From the NCBI GenBank assembly GCA_035601815.1, contig DATNNN010000038.1, positions 1-33,363 of the forward strand: 33,363 nucleotides of DNA, read 5' to 3'. This document shows positions 22,599 through 30,924 of the stretch, piece by piece. The notes below the pieces were generated by a model. It made no database searches, had not been told where the DNA came from, and saw nothing but the letters and a program-made list of their open reading frames with translations. This DNA is from DATNNN01 sp035601815. GTDB taxonomy: Bacteria > Pseudomonadota > Alphaproteobacteria > Rhizobiales > Xanthobacteraceae. A program made the translations under genes and the position numbers. Each line of letters begins with the position of its first letter. Positions within the stretch are counted from its first letter, which is position 1.

Positions 22599-24488
22599 TC
22601 ACTGACCGGAGGAATCGCCGGTGACCTGACGCAGCGCCGCCTCGTTGACGCGCACGCCGAGATCAGCCTGCACGCGCACCACGTACTGGGTCAGCAGATC
22701 CTCTTGCAGGTTGCGCGACAGCGTCGCGTCGGTCTGCTCGGCCGCGGGGCCGGGCGGCGGCAGGGTCACCGCGGTGACGCGGTAGACGAGCCGGCTGATG
22801 CCGTCGTCGCCAATGGCAATCCCGCTCTTGTCCTTGTCGGTATCGAAGATGCGGCCGAGCGCGCGCGGGTCGATGCCCTCCGCTGGCCGGCCGCGCTTCA
22901 GGCCGGCAAGCTTCTGCACCGCGAGCCCGGGGGCCGCGGCGGAGAACGGCTCGCCGGTATCGAGCTTCTGGCGGATCGCGTCGGCGCGCGCCACCAAGCG
23001 CTTCGCCGTCTCTTCGTCGCGCCAGCGCTGCTCGACGCTCGCGCGCGCCTCGTCCAAGGTGCGCTCGCGGGCGGGGGTGATCTTCTTCACCTCGTACCAG
23101 ACGTAGCCGCCCGCCTGGCGAAGCTCGATCGGGTCGGTGTCGACGCCGGCCTGGGCGCTGAAGGCCGCCGGGATCAACTGATCGCGCGCCGGCAGGTTCT
23201 CAACTTGCTCGCCGTTGGGTCCGCGCCCGGTGCGGTCCATGGCGCTGACGGTGACGGCGGGGAGGCGAAGCTTCTGCGCCACCTCCGTGAGATTGGAGCC
23301 GGCGGCGCGCTCGTCTTCGATCTTGTCGTGTAGATCGAGCATCTGCCGGCGGGCGCTCTCGATCTGCAACTCGCGGCGAAGCTCGGGCGCCACGGAAGCG
23401 AAGGGCCGCTCGTTCGCGGGCTCGATCTTGTTCACGCGCACCAGCACCGCGCCGAAGCGGCCGGGAACGGGCGCGCTCACCTTGCCGGCCTCCAGCGAAA
23501 ACGCGGCATCGGCCACGGCCTGGTCGAGCATCTCACGCTTGGAAAGCAGGCCGAGCGCCACGTCCTTGGGATCGAGGCCGCGCTCCTTGACGATGGCCTG
23601 GAACGAGGTGCCGGCGGCGATGCGGTCGGCCGCGGCCTTGGCCTCACCCATGGACGGGAACACGATCTGCTCGATCTCGCGGCGCTCCGGTGCCGCGTAG
23701 CGCTCGCGCCGGGCCTCATAGGCCTTGCGCACGTCCTCGTCGCTGATCTCGATCCACGGCGCGAGCGCCTCGGGCGTCAGCGTCACGAACACGAGCTCGC
23801 GGTATTCCGGGGCGCGGAAGTCGGTCTTGTTCGCCTCGTAATAGGCGGCGATTTGCTCGGGGGTGGGGGCGGGAATAGCGCCGGCTTCGGCGCGGCCAAG
23901 GCGCACGAGGTCGACGGCGCGCTCCTCGCTCTCGTAGCGGCGGATCGCGTCGCGCAGCGTCGCCGGCGGCCGGATGTCGCCGCCCAAGGAGCCTGCGAGC
24001 TGGCGGCGCAGCATGAGGCGGCGCTCGCTCGCGATGTAGTCGGCTTCGCTGAAGCCGTTCTGGCGGATAACCTCGCGGAAATAGGTGGGATCGAACACGC
24101 CGCCGGGGCCGCGGAAATTCGGGTTCTCGTGGATGCGCTGGACGATGACCGCGTCGGAAATGCCGAGGCCGAGCTGACTCGCCTTCTGGTCGAGGGCGTA
24201 CTCGGCGATCATCTCGCCCAGGATCTGCCGGTCGAGGCCCATGGCACGGGCCTGCTCGTTGGTGATGCCGCGGCCGTGCTGCCGGCTCAGCTGCTGCAGG
24301 CGCTCGGTATAGACGCGGCGAAAACCTTCGATCGAAATCTTGGTGGAGCCGATCACCGCCACGTCCTGGGCGCCGAAGCCGCGAAAGACGTCGGCGACTC
24401 CCCAGATCGCGAAGGCGACGATGAGGAGCCCGAGCAGGATTTTCGCAAAGATGCCGCCGGCACGCTTGCGCAGGTAGTCCAACGCCAT
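22599..24488 (-). CDS. ppiD: SurA/PpiD-type periplasmic folding chaperone (SurA N-terminal, parvulin-like)
   Basis: 629 residues. A cytoplasmic start (MALDYLRKRAGG) and one membrane helix (about 14-33, ILLGLLIVAFAIWGVADVF) anchor the protein with a large periplasmic part. There follow a SurA-N-like helical region (about 40-200), a parvulin-like segment (about 265-365, QIVFPSMGEAKAAADRI, then FGAVLVRVNKIEP) and a second helical part. PpiD sits at the Sec translocon and helps fold exported proteins. In alphaproteobacteria it typically heads the trpE operon, as here. It diverges from tpiA across about 120 bp that should contain both promoters. Confidence 0.93.
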   Translation of the reverse strand: MALDYLRKRAGGIFAKILLGLLIVAFAIWGVADVFRGFGAQDVAVIGSTKISIEGFRRVYTERLQQLSRQHGRGITNEQARAMGLDRQILGEMIAEYALDQKASQLGLGISDAVIVQRIHENPNFRGPGGVFDPTYFREVIRQNGFSEADYIASERRLMLRRQLAGSLGGDIRPPATLRDAIRRYESEERAVDLVRLGRAEAGAIPAPTPEQIAAYYEANKTDFRAPEYRELVFVTLTPEALAPWIEISDEDVRKAYEARRERYAAPERREIEQIVFPSMGEAKAAADRIAAGTSFQAIVKERGLDPKDVALGLLSKREMLDQAVADAAFSLEAGKVSAPVPGRFGAVLVRVNKIEPANERPFASVAPELRRELQIESARRQMLDLHDKIEDERAAGSNLTEVAQKLRLPAVTVSAMDRTGRGPNGEQVENLPARDQLIPAAFSAQAGVDTDPIELRQAGGYVWYEVKKITPARERTLDEARASVEQRWRDEETAKRLVARADAIRQKLDTGEPFSAAAPGLAVQKLAGLKRGRPAEGIDPRALGRIFDTDKDKSGIAIGDDGISRLVYRVTAVTLPPPGPAAEQTDATLSRNLQEDLLTQYVVRVQADLGVRVNEAALRQVTGDSSGQ

Positions 24489-24607
24489 CTCTAACCCCTT
24501 GAAAGCCGGCGGAATATAGGGACCGCCTGCCTGCAGAGCAACGGCGGTGCGCTAGTTTGCGCCGCCGGGCCCGGTCTGCTACCCGGCCTCGTAACCAAGG
24601 AAACATC

Positions 24608-25366
24608 ATGGCGGGGCGGCGTCCGCTCGTGGCGGGCAACTGGAAGATGAACGGGCTCCGTGCCGCGGCGGCGGAGCTCGATGCCGTCTGTCAGGGCTAC
24701 GACAAGGCGCTGCAGGCCAAGGCCGATCTGATGGTTTGCCCGCCCGCGACCCTGACCACGGCCTTTGCCGATAGGGCGCTTGGAAGGGTGTTGATCGGCG
24801 GTCAGGACTGTGCGCCAGAGCCGGCAGGTGCCTTCACCGGAGACATCTCGGCCGAGATGCTGAAGGACGCAGGAGCAAGCGCCGTGGTCGTCGGTCACTC
24901 CGAGCGGCGTGCCGGTCACGGCGAGACCGATGCCCTGGTGCGTGCCAAGGCGCAGGCGGCGTTCCGCGCCGGGCTCATGGCCATCATCTGCGTCGGCGAG
25001 ACCAAGGCCGAGCGCGACGCGGGGAAAACCCTGGAGGTGGTTTCGCGCCAGCTTCAGGGCTCTGTGCCGGACGTGGCAACGGCGGCGAATACGGTGATCG
25101 CCTACGAGCCCGTGTGGGCCATCGGCACGGGCGTCACGCCGTCGCCCGCGCAGGCGGCCGAGGTGCACGCCGATATCCGCGGCGCGCTGTCGCGGCGCTT
25201 TGGACTGGAGGCAGCGGGCATGCGCATCCTCTACGGCGGATCGGTGAAGCCGGACAACGCGGCAGCGTTGTTGCAGGCCAAGGATGTCGACGGGGCGCTG
25301 GTGGGCGGGGCGAGCCTCAAGGCAAAGGATTTTCTCGCCATTGCAAAGGTTTATTCGAGCACCTAA
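24608..25366 (+). CDS. tpiA: Triosephosphate isomerase
   Basis: 252 residues of a TIM barrel interconverting DHAP and glyceraldehyde-3-phosphate. Catalytic residues are Asn11 and Lys13 (AGNWKMNG), His97 (VVGHSERR) and Glu167 (AYEPVWAIGTG); the phosphate loop is LYGGSVKPDNA and LVGGASLKA. ATG 24608 is chosen because it stands directly before the first strand and follows AAGGA at a normal distance; an upstream in-frame ATG at 24557 would add an unrelated Arg-rich lead. secG follows by 66 bp. Confidence 0.98.
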   Translation: MAGRRPLVAGNWKMNGLRAAAAELDAVCQGYDKALQAKADLMVCPPATLTTAFADRALGRVLIGGQDCAPEPAGAFTGDISAEMLKDAGASAVVVGHSERRAGHGETDALVRAKAQAAFRAGLMAIICVGETKAERDAGKTLEVVSRQLQGSVPDVATAANTVIAYEPVWAIGTGVTPSPAQAAEVHADIRGALSRRFGLEAAGMRILYGGSVKPDNAAALLQAKDVDGALVGGASLKAKDFLAIAKVYSST

Positions 25367-25432
25367 GTAGGCGGGCGGCGGGTGGAAAGCCGCGCCGCGA
25401 TCGTGTAATGCAGCGCCCCAGCAAGGCCCTCC

Positions 25433-25789
25433 ATGCAAACCGTTCTCATCGTCATCCACCTCCTGATCGTGCTTGCCATGATCGCGGTCGTGCTCCTGCA
25501 GAAGTCGGAGGGCGGCGGGCTCGGCATCGGCGGCGGCGGTGCGAGCTTCCTTTCCACCCGCGGCTCGTCCAACGTGCTCACGCGCACCACCGCCTATCTT
25601 GCCGCGGTGTTCTTCCTCACCAGCTTCACGCTTTCGGTGCTGGCGGGATGGGGGCGGCAGCCGCAGTCGATCCTCGGCAATCAGCCGGTGGCGCCGGGAG
25701 CGCCCGGGGCACCGGGGCCGGTGCAGCCGGGGGGCAGTATTCTCGACCAGCTGCGGCCTTCGACGCCGCAGGCGCCACAGTCGCAATGA
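25433..25789 (+). CDS. secG: Preprotein translocase subunit SecG
   Basis: 118 residues. It is an auxiliary subunit of the SecYEG channel. Two membrane helices (about 2-22 and 53-72) flank the conserved cytoplasmic loop LLQKSEGGGLGIGGG and LSTRGSSNVLTRTTAYLA. A long Pro/Gly/Gln-rich tail (about 77-118) is usual in alphaproteobacteria. tpiA-secG-pyrG is the standard order. An intrinsic terminator follows 14 bp after the stop. Confidence 0.97.
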   Translation: MQTVLIVIHLLIVLAMIAVVLLQKSEGGGLGIGGGGASFLSTRGSSNVLTRTTAYLAAVFFLTSFTLSVLAGWGRQPQSILGNQPVAPGAPGAPGPVQPGGSILDQLRPSTPQAPQSQ

Positions 25790-25802
25790 CGCGATCTCTG
25801 CC

Positions 25803-25832
25803 AGGGCCGGGTAACCGGCCCTTCGGTTTTTT
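25803..25832 (+). terminator. Intrinsic terminator after secG
   Basis: An 8-bp stem, AGGGCCGG (25803-25810) with CCGGCCCT (25815-25822), and a GTAA tetraloop are followed by TCGG and six T residues. It separates tpiA-secG from pyrG. Confidence 0.9.
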
Positions 25833-25892
25833 ACGGGGACAGCGCAAGTGCCTCTCGTCGAATCGCTCGCGGAGGTCTAAAGGTTAAATCCC

Positions 25893-27521
25893 ATGGCGCG
25901 GTACATCTTCATCACCGGCGGCGTGGTTTCCTCTCTCGGCAAGGGTCTCGCCTCAGCGGCGCTCGGGGCGCTGCTACAGGCGCGGGGCTTCTCGGTCCGG
26001 CTGCGCAAGCTCGATCCCTATCTCAACGTCGATCCGGGGACGATGTCGCCGTACCAGCACGGCGAGGTCTACGTCACCGACGACGGCGCCGAGACCGATC
26101 TCGATCTCGGCCACTACGAGCGTTTCACCGGCCGGCCGGCGACGCGCCAGGACAACATCACCACCGGCCGCATCTACCAGGAGATCTTGCAAAAGGAACG
26201 GCGCGGCGACTACCTCGGCGCCACCATCCAGGTCATCCCGCACGTGACGAACGCCATCAAGGATTTCATCCTCGAGGGCAACGAGGGCTTCGACTTCGTG
26301 CTGTGCGAGATCGGCGGCACGGTGGGCGACATCGAGAGCCTGCCGTTCCTGGAAGCGATCCGCCAGATCAAGAACGAGCTGCCGCGCAATCATGCGGCCT
26401 ACATCCACGTCACGCTGTTGCCGTTCATCCCCTCGGCGGGGGAACTCAAGACTAAGCCGACGCAACATTCCGTCAGTGAGTTGCGCTCAATTGGCATCCA
26501 GCCCGACATCCTGCTTTGCCGCAGCGACCGCGAGATCCCGCGCGAGGAGCGGCGGAAGCTTTCACTGTTCTGCAACGTGCGGGAAAGTGCCGTGGTCGAG
26601 GCGCGTGACGTGGACAACATCTACGCGGTGCCGGCCGCCTATCACGCCGCCGGACTCGACCGCGAGGTGCTCGCCGCTTTCGGCGTCGAGCGGGCGAAAG
26701 CCCCTGATCTCGCGCGCTGGCAGCGCATCGAGGAGCGCATGCACAACCCCGAGGGCGACGTCACCATCGCCATCGTCGGCAAGTACACGGGGCTCAAGGA
26801 CGCTTACAAGTCGCTGATCGAGGCGCTCACCCACGGCGGCATCGCCAACAAGGTCAAGGTCAAACTCGACTGGATCGAGTCGGAAATATTCGAAAACGAG
26901 GATCCGGCGCCGTTCCTCGAGCACGTGCACGGCATCCTGGTGCCCGGCGGATTCGGCCAGCGCGGCGCCGAGGGAAAAATCCGCGCGGCGCGCTTCGCGC
27001 GGGAACGCAACGTGCCGTACTTCGGCATCTGCTTCGGCATGCAGATGGCGGTGATCGAGGCGGCGCGCAATCTCGCCGGCATCGAGGGCGCGAATTCTAC
27101 CGAGTTCGGTCCGACGCCGGAGCCGGTCGTCGGCCTCCTCACCGAATGGATGAAGGGAAACGAGCGCGAGCGGCGCCAGCTCGGCGGCAACCTCGGCGGC
27201 ACCATGCGCCTCGGCGCCTATGCGGCGCACCTCGCCAAAGGCAGCCGCGTCGCCGAAATCTATGGCGCAAGCGACATCTCCGAGCGCCACCGTCATCGCT
27301 ACGAGGTGAACACCGGCTATACGGCGCGCCTGCAAGACAAGGGCATGCGCTTCTCCGGCATGTCGCCCGATGGCCTGCTGCCGGAGATCATCGAGTATCC
27401 CGAGCACGCCTGGTTCGTCGGCGTGCAGTTCCACCCCGAGCTCAAATCGCGGCCATTCGAGCCGCACCCGCTGTTCGCCTCGTTCGTGGGCGCGGCGGTG
27501 GAGCAGAGCCGGCTGATGTAG
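25893..27521 (+). CDS. pyrG: CTP synthase
   Basis: 542 residues, full length. It aminates UTP to CTP with ATP and glutamine. The N-terminal synthase domain (about 1-265) begins YIFITGGVVSSLGKGL, with IGGTVGDIESLPFLEA at the metal site. The C-terminal glutamine amidotransferase domain has Cys380 (FGICFGMQMA), His514 and Glu516 (VQFHPELKSRPFEPHPLF). The final 97 bp are nearly repeated 2,071 bp downstream (29489-29585). The stop lies only four bases from the convergent stop of the beta-helix gene, leaving no room for a terminator of its own, which fits insertion at its 3' end. Confidence 0.98.
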   Translation: MARYIFITGGVVSSLGKGLASAALGALLQARGFSVRLRKLDPYLNVDPGTMSPYQHGEVYVTDDGAETDLDLGHYERFTGRPATRQDNITTGRIYQEILQKERRGDYLGATIQVIPHVTNAIKDFILEGNEGFDFVLCEIGGTVGDIESLPFLEAIRQIKNELPRNHAAYIHVTLLPFIPSAGELKTKPTQHSVSELRSIGIQPDILLCRSDREIPREERRKLSLFCNVRESAVVEARDVDNIYAVPAAYHAAGLDREVLAAFGVERAKAPDLARWQRIEERMHNPEGDVTIAIVGKYTGLKDAYKSLIEALTHGGIANKVKVKLDWIESEIFENEDPAPFLEHVHGILVPGGFGQRGAEGKIRAARFARERNVPYFGICFGMQMAVIEAARNLAGIEGANSTEFGPTPEPVVGLLTEWMKGNERERRQLGGNLGGTMRLGAYAAHLAKGSRVAEIYGASDISERHRHRYEVNTGYTARLQDKGMRFSGMSPDGLLPEIIEYPEHAWFVGVQFHPELKSRPFEPHPLFASFVGAAVEQSRLM

Positions 27522-27525
27522 GGCC

Positions 27526-29262
27526 CTACCGCCTCGGGGGAACACGTTCCATATGCATCGTCACTACCTGCCCATTTGGCACAGCCGCAGCCGAATACAC
27601 GGTGACGATATCGAGCTCTTGCGGACTCTGAAACACGACGAAGCCCGTGACGAAGCTCAGCAGTGGCGATTGGAAATTACTCATAATTTCCAGACATTCT
27701 ACAGCGAATGCTTCATCCGCCTTCAGTGTCGCGGGAAAGAACCGTGACACTGCCCCTGCTTTCTGATTGCCCAGAGCGCGAGCGAATTTCTTTACGAAAT
27801 TAATTGGTCCGCCGTTTGGATTGTGCACGTTGATATCCGTCAAATAGAACCCCGGCGCGACGAAAGGCGGGTTCGACCTGCCAAACGGGCCAGCTTGGCG
27901 ACCGCAAACGAATTTCACCGCGTACTCAAACATCTGAAACTCAACGGAACCGATGTCGCAGGCGGCGCCTTTGGGTCGGGCGACGCCGCGCTGATCGGTG
28001 GCGATGATGGTGTTGTTGGCGTCTGTACAATCCGCGAGCGGCACCACTCCATCTATGGCTGCGCTGCCGGGGAGCGGCGCGTGTGTCTGCGTCGGGCCAC
28101 CGTTGTTGGCGAGAGGTCCGAGCAGCGGGGTGGGGCTGTTGAGGTCCCCGGTGCCGCCGAGGCAAGTGGCGTCACTGCTGAGATTGTGCCCCAGAGAGGT
28201 AATAGTCCCGTTGCAGTTAGGGCCAGGATTTCCAGTGTTGCCGGCGACGATAGTGTTCTTGAGTTTTACCGTGCCGCCGGAGTTGAAGCCGGAGTTGAAG
28301 ATGCCGCCGCCGTCGCGGGTCGCGCTGTTGCCGGTGACGGTGCTGTTGCTGAAGGTGATTGTGGCGCTGCAGCTAGGGTCCTTAAAGTTGACAATGCCTC
28401 CACCGACGGTGCCGGCCTTGTTGCCGCTGACGGTGCTGTTGATGAGGGTCGCGGTGGAGGAGGTGGTGCCTGTGCATATGTTGAAGATGCCGCCGCCGTC
28501 GCCGGTGACGGTGTTGTAGCTGACGGTGCTGTTGATGAGGGTCATGGTGCCCCCGTGCCAGATGCCGCCCGCGCGGCGGGCGATGTTGTTGCTGACGGTG
28601 CTGTTGATGAGGGTCAATTTGCCGCCGAAGTTGTAGATGCCGCCGGCGCCGGCGGCCGTGTTGTAGCTGACGGTGCTGTTATTGAGGATCAATGTACTGC
28701 CGCCGTAGTTGAGGATGCCGCCGCCGCTTGACGCCTTGTTGCCGCTGACGATGCTGTCGATGAGGGTCAACAACAGGCCGTCGTTGAGGATGCCGCCGCC
28801 GTAGTCGCTGGGGTCGGTGCTGCCGTTATCGACGTCGCCGCGCATGATGGTGACGCCGGAGATGGTCACGAATGTTCCAGAACTAATTGTGATAACGCGC
28901 TGTTTCCGCCCCATGGCGTCGAGGAATGTGCTCCCGGCCCCCGCGCCCGTGAGGGTGAGGCTGTATTTGATGGTGAGCGGGAAGGTTTCTCCGTTGGCGA
29001 AGTTGTAGGTGCCGGCCGCGACTGAGATCGTGTCACCTGCCTGCGCCAGGGTGAGGGCGTACGTGACCGTCTTGCAGGGTTTCGACGAGGCTTGGCAGTT
29101 GTTCGGAGAAATGCCCACTAAGTTGTTCCCTAACGGGGCCGGGGCGACGAAAAGGGTCGCCGCCTGGGCAGGTTGCGCGAGCCCCAGGCCGAGCATCAGG
29201 ATGGTGGCCGGCAGGATCGGGCGCAGGAAACTAAAGCAGGGGCTCAACGTCGCTATTTGCAT
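27526..29262 (-). CDS. Secreted parallel beta-helix protein with choice-of-anchor Q-like domain
   Basis: 578 residues from ATG 29260-29262 (MQIATLSPCFSF), preceded by AGGGG on the minus strand. A signal peptide (about 1-35, ending AQPAQAA) leads to a right-handed beta-helix (about 60-400) built of repeated turns such as TLINSTVSYNT followed by GGGIYN or GGGILN. A segment IDGVVPLADC...TDQRGVARP...CDIGSVEF is typical of 'choice-of-anchor Q' proteins. The last ~150 residues form a separate domain (FVCGRQAGPFG, GFYLTDINVHNPNG, LDIVTVYSA) seen in uncharacterised secreted proteins. It is probably exported; role unknown (adhesin- or polysaccharide-binding-like). It is the only intact gene between pyrG and its duplicated tail, so it looks like cargo. 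Confidence 0.88.
   Translation of the reverse strand: MQIATLSPCFSFLRPILPATILMLGLGLAQPAQAATLFVAPAPLGNNLVGISPNNCQASSKPCKTVTYALTLAQAGDTISVAAGTYNFANGETFPLTIKYSLTLTGAGAGSTFLDAMGRKQRVITISSGTFVTISGVTIMRGDVDNGSTDPSDYGGGILNDGLLLTLIDSIVSGNKASSGGGILNYGGSTLILNNSTVSYNTAAGAGGIYNFGGKLTLINSTVSNNIARRAGGIWHGGTMTLINSTVSYNTVTGDGGGIFNICTGTTSSTATLINSTVSGNKAGTVGGGIVNFKDPSCSATITFSNSTVTGNSATRDGGGIFNSGFNSGGTVKLKNTIVAGNTGNPGPNCNGTITSLGHNLSSDATCLGGTGDLNSPTPLLGPLANNGGPTQTHAPLPGSAAIDGVVPLADCTDANNTIIATDQRGVARPKGAACDIGSVEFQMFEYAVKFVCGRQAGPFGRSNPPFVAPGFYLTDINVHNPNGGPINFVKKFARALGNQKAGAVSRFFPATLKADEAFAVECLEIMSNFQSPLLSFVTGFVVFQSPQELDIVTVYSAAAVPNGQVVTMHMERVPPRR
28427..28690 (-). repeat. Tandem 24-bp repeats inside the beta-helix gene
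   Basis: Three exact copies of a 24-bp word (28427-28450, 28520-28543, 28592-28615) and one diverged copy (28667-28690) lie 93, 72 and 75 bp apart. Each encodes TLINSTVS on the minus strand, one helix turn. The DNA identity could allow slippage or recombination that changes the number of turns. Confidence 0.8.
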
Positions 29263-29488
29263 TTTCCATCCCCTACATCCACAGGCGCCGGCCATCGTCC
29301 TTCGCTTCGGTGCTCATGCCGGCTGTGAAGTTGCCAAAAAGCCTAAAGCCAACTCACGGTAGCATATGCTTTAATGCTGCGCTCGGGTATTTTCGAGAAT
29401 GCTTGGCCTCACCATGCGGTGTGCGCTTGCGCGGGTTCGTCGATAATCAATGATCGAACTCGTCGAATCTCCGGACAGTCCATGTTGA

Positions 29489-29592
29489 TCGGCGTGCAGT
29501 TCCACCCCGAGCTCAAATCGCGGCCATTCGAGCCGCATCCGCTATTCGCCTCGTTCGTGGGCGCAGCGGTAGAGCAGAGCCGGCTCGTCTGA
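29489..29592 (+). pseudogene. Duplicated 3' end of pyrG
   Basis: The last ~34 codons of CTP synthase reappear in an otherwise gene-free stretch (29263-29678). Of the first 97 bases, 93 match 27418-27514. The four differences are all third-position and synonymous (CAC/CAT, CTG/CTA, GCG/GCA, GTG/GTA). The ends then differ: CTGATGTAG in pyrG, CTCGTCTGA here. The His-Glu pair of the amidotransferase triad is included but the cysteine is not, so it cannot be active. The in-frame ATG at 29482 is unlikely to be used. The pattern fits a partial pyrG tail left by insertion or recombination at the 3' end of pyrG. The remaining bases show nothing else I recognise. Confidence 0.9.
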
Positions 29593-29678
29593 ACCGCAGG
29601 TTCCGCCGCTACAACTGATACTTGCGTTCGGGCGCGACCCAACCCACAATCCTTCGTTGCGTTGGCGGGGGAGTGGCC

Positions 29679-30860
29679 GTGGGTAAACCGACCGCAGTCG
29701 AATTGCAGACGCTTACAGAAGCGGAAGTACTACTGCGGTTCGCCGCCGAGCACGTGAAGGAGCTGCCGGCGGATTTCGCGCAGACCTTCGCCGAAGCGCG
29801 GGCCGCTGCCGAGCAGAACACCTGGACGCCGGACATCTCGAAGAAATTCTGGGACGCGTTCGCGCGGCTCTGCGATCTGATCCAGCCGGTCAACATGGAC
29901 TGCATCTTGACCGCGAAAGAGCAAGTGCCGGCCGCCAAGTGGTGGTGGCGGCGCGGTGGGACAGAGCAGGTATCGTTGGCCGAGCGATCGTCTTCGCGCT
30001 ATCTCTTCGCGCTCCTTTCACTCCTGCTCTTGATGATCGCGATCCAGCTCTACGTCTGGATGTGCACGAGCCTGTCCAGGCGGGTCGACGAGATATTCAA
30101 CGCGGCGTCGGCTTCGGACTCACGGCTTGTGCTTGTGGAGTACGACAAGCTCCAGGGTACCGGCACCGCCGGCACCAATCCATCAAGGGTGGCGGCGGAT
30201 CTCAACTCGTTTGACTCCGAGGTGGAGCGCTTGCGCTACGAAGTCATGCTCTTGGATAAGATCACGGCATTATGGATTTTCCCGCGCGCGCTGGACCGCG
30301 AGCCGGAACCGAGGCCCCGGCCGGCAGCCAAGGCAACGCCGCAAGGTGAGAAGGACGCCAAGCAGCCGGTCGAACCGGCGGCGGGCGCGCCGCAGCAGGG
30401 CGAGGGAGAATCCTTGCCGGCAAGTCAACTGGGAACGGTATGGCTACGGGGCGTTTTTGACGATGTTTCGGCACGGCTTGCCGACGTGCGCATCATGGCA
30501 ACGAAGGTTCAGGAAAAGGCGAGCCTGATTGTCGGCACCCTTGCTTCGTTCGTGTTGCCGCTTCTGTTCGGCACGATCGGCGCCCTGGCCTACGTGGTCC
30601 GCACGATTTCCGATCAGATCAAGCGCTCCACGTTCGCGCAGAACTCGCCGATCCGTCACCGGATGCGGGTGGCGCTCGGCGCGCTCGCCGGCGTCGTCAT
30701 CGGGCTATTCAATACCGGCCTGACCACACAGGTGAACCTGTCGCCATTGGCGCTGGCGTTTCTCGCCGGCTACGGCGTCGAAGCGGTATTTTCGTTGTTC
30801 GACGCGCTGGTCGACAAGTTCAAGCAGCCGCCGCCGACGCCGATTGAGGCAAAAAAATAA
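29679..30860 (+). CDS. Uncharacterised four-helix membrane protein
   Basis: 393 residues. GTG 29679 is chosen because GGGGAG (29668-29673) lies five bases upstream; a GTG at 29673 and an upstream open frame from 29622 are less likely. A soluble N-terminal domain (about 1-105, helical) is followed by one membrane helix (about 108-130), a large middle region with a charged Pro/Ala/Glu-rich linker (about 205-245), and three further helices (about 281-307, 331-348, 355-375). The ending, 'LAFLAGYGVEAVFSLFDALVDKF', occurs in many uncharacterised membrane proteins. I know no function. It is the second non-backbone gene between pyrG and kdsA and lies just past the pyrG tail copy. Confidence 0.8.
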   Translation: MGKPTAVELQTLTEAEVLLRFAAEHVKELPADFAQTFAEARAAAEQNTWTPDISKKFWDAFARLCDLIQPVNMDCILTAKEQVPAAKWWWRRGGTEQVSLAERSSSRYLFALLSLLLLMIAIQLYVWMCTSLSRRVDEIFNAASASDSRLVLVEYDKLQGTGTAGTNPSRVAADLNSFDSEVERLRYEVMLLDKITALWIFPRALDREPEPRPRPAAKATPQGEKDAKQPVEPAAGAPQQGEGESLPASQLGTVWLRGVFDDVSARLADVRIMATKVQEKASLIVGTLASFVLPLLFGTIGALAYVVRTISDQIKRSTFAQNSPIRHRMRVALGALAGVVIGLFNTGLTTQVNLSPLALAFLAGYGVEAVFSLFDALVDKFKQPPPTPIEAKK

Positions 30861-30924
30861 GTTGCCGACGGCCTGACGGAGCGCGGGCTCGCGCGGCGCG
30901 CCGCTGGCCATGCTAAACGGTGTC

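Noticed and set aside
28427..28690. Regularly spaced repeats as a CRISPR array
   Set aside because: The repeats are in-frame coding repeats of a beta-helix, the spacers are similar to one another, and no cas genes are near.
29482..29592. Short pyrG-like frame as a functional small protein
   Set aside because: It contains only the last part of the amidotransferase domain, lacks the catalytic cysteine, and has no ribosome site before ATG 29482.
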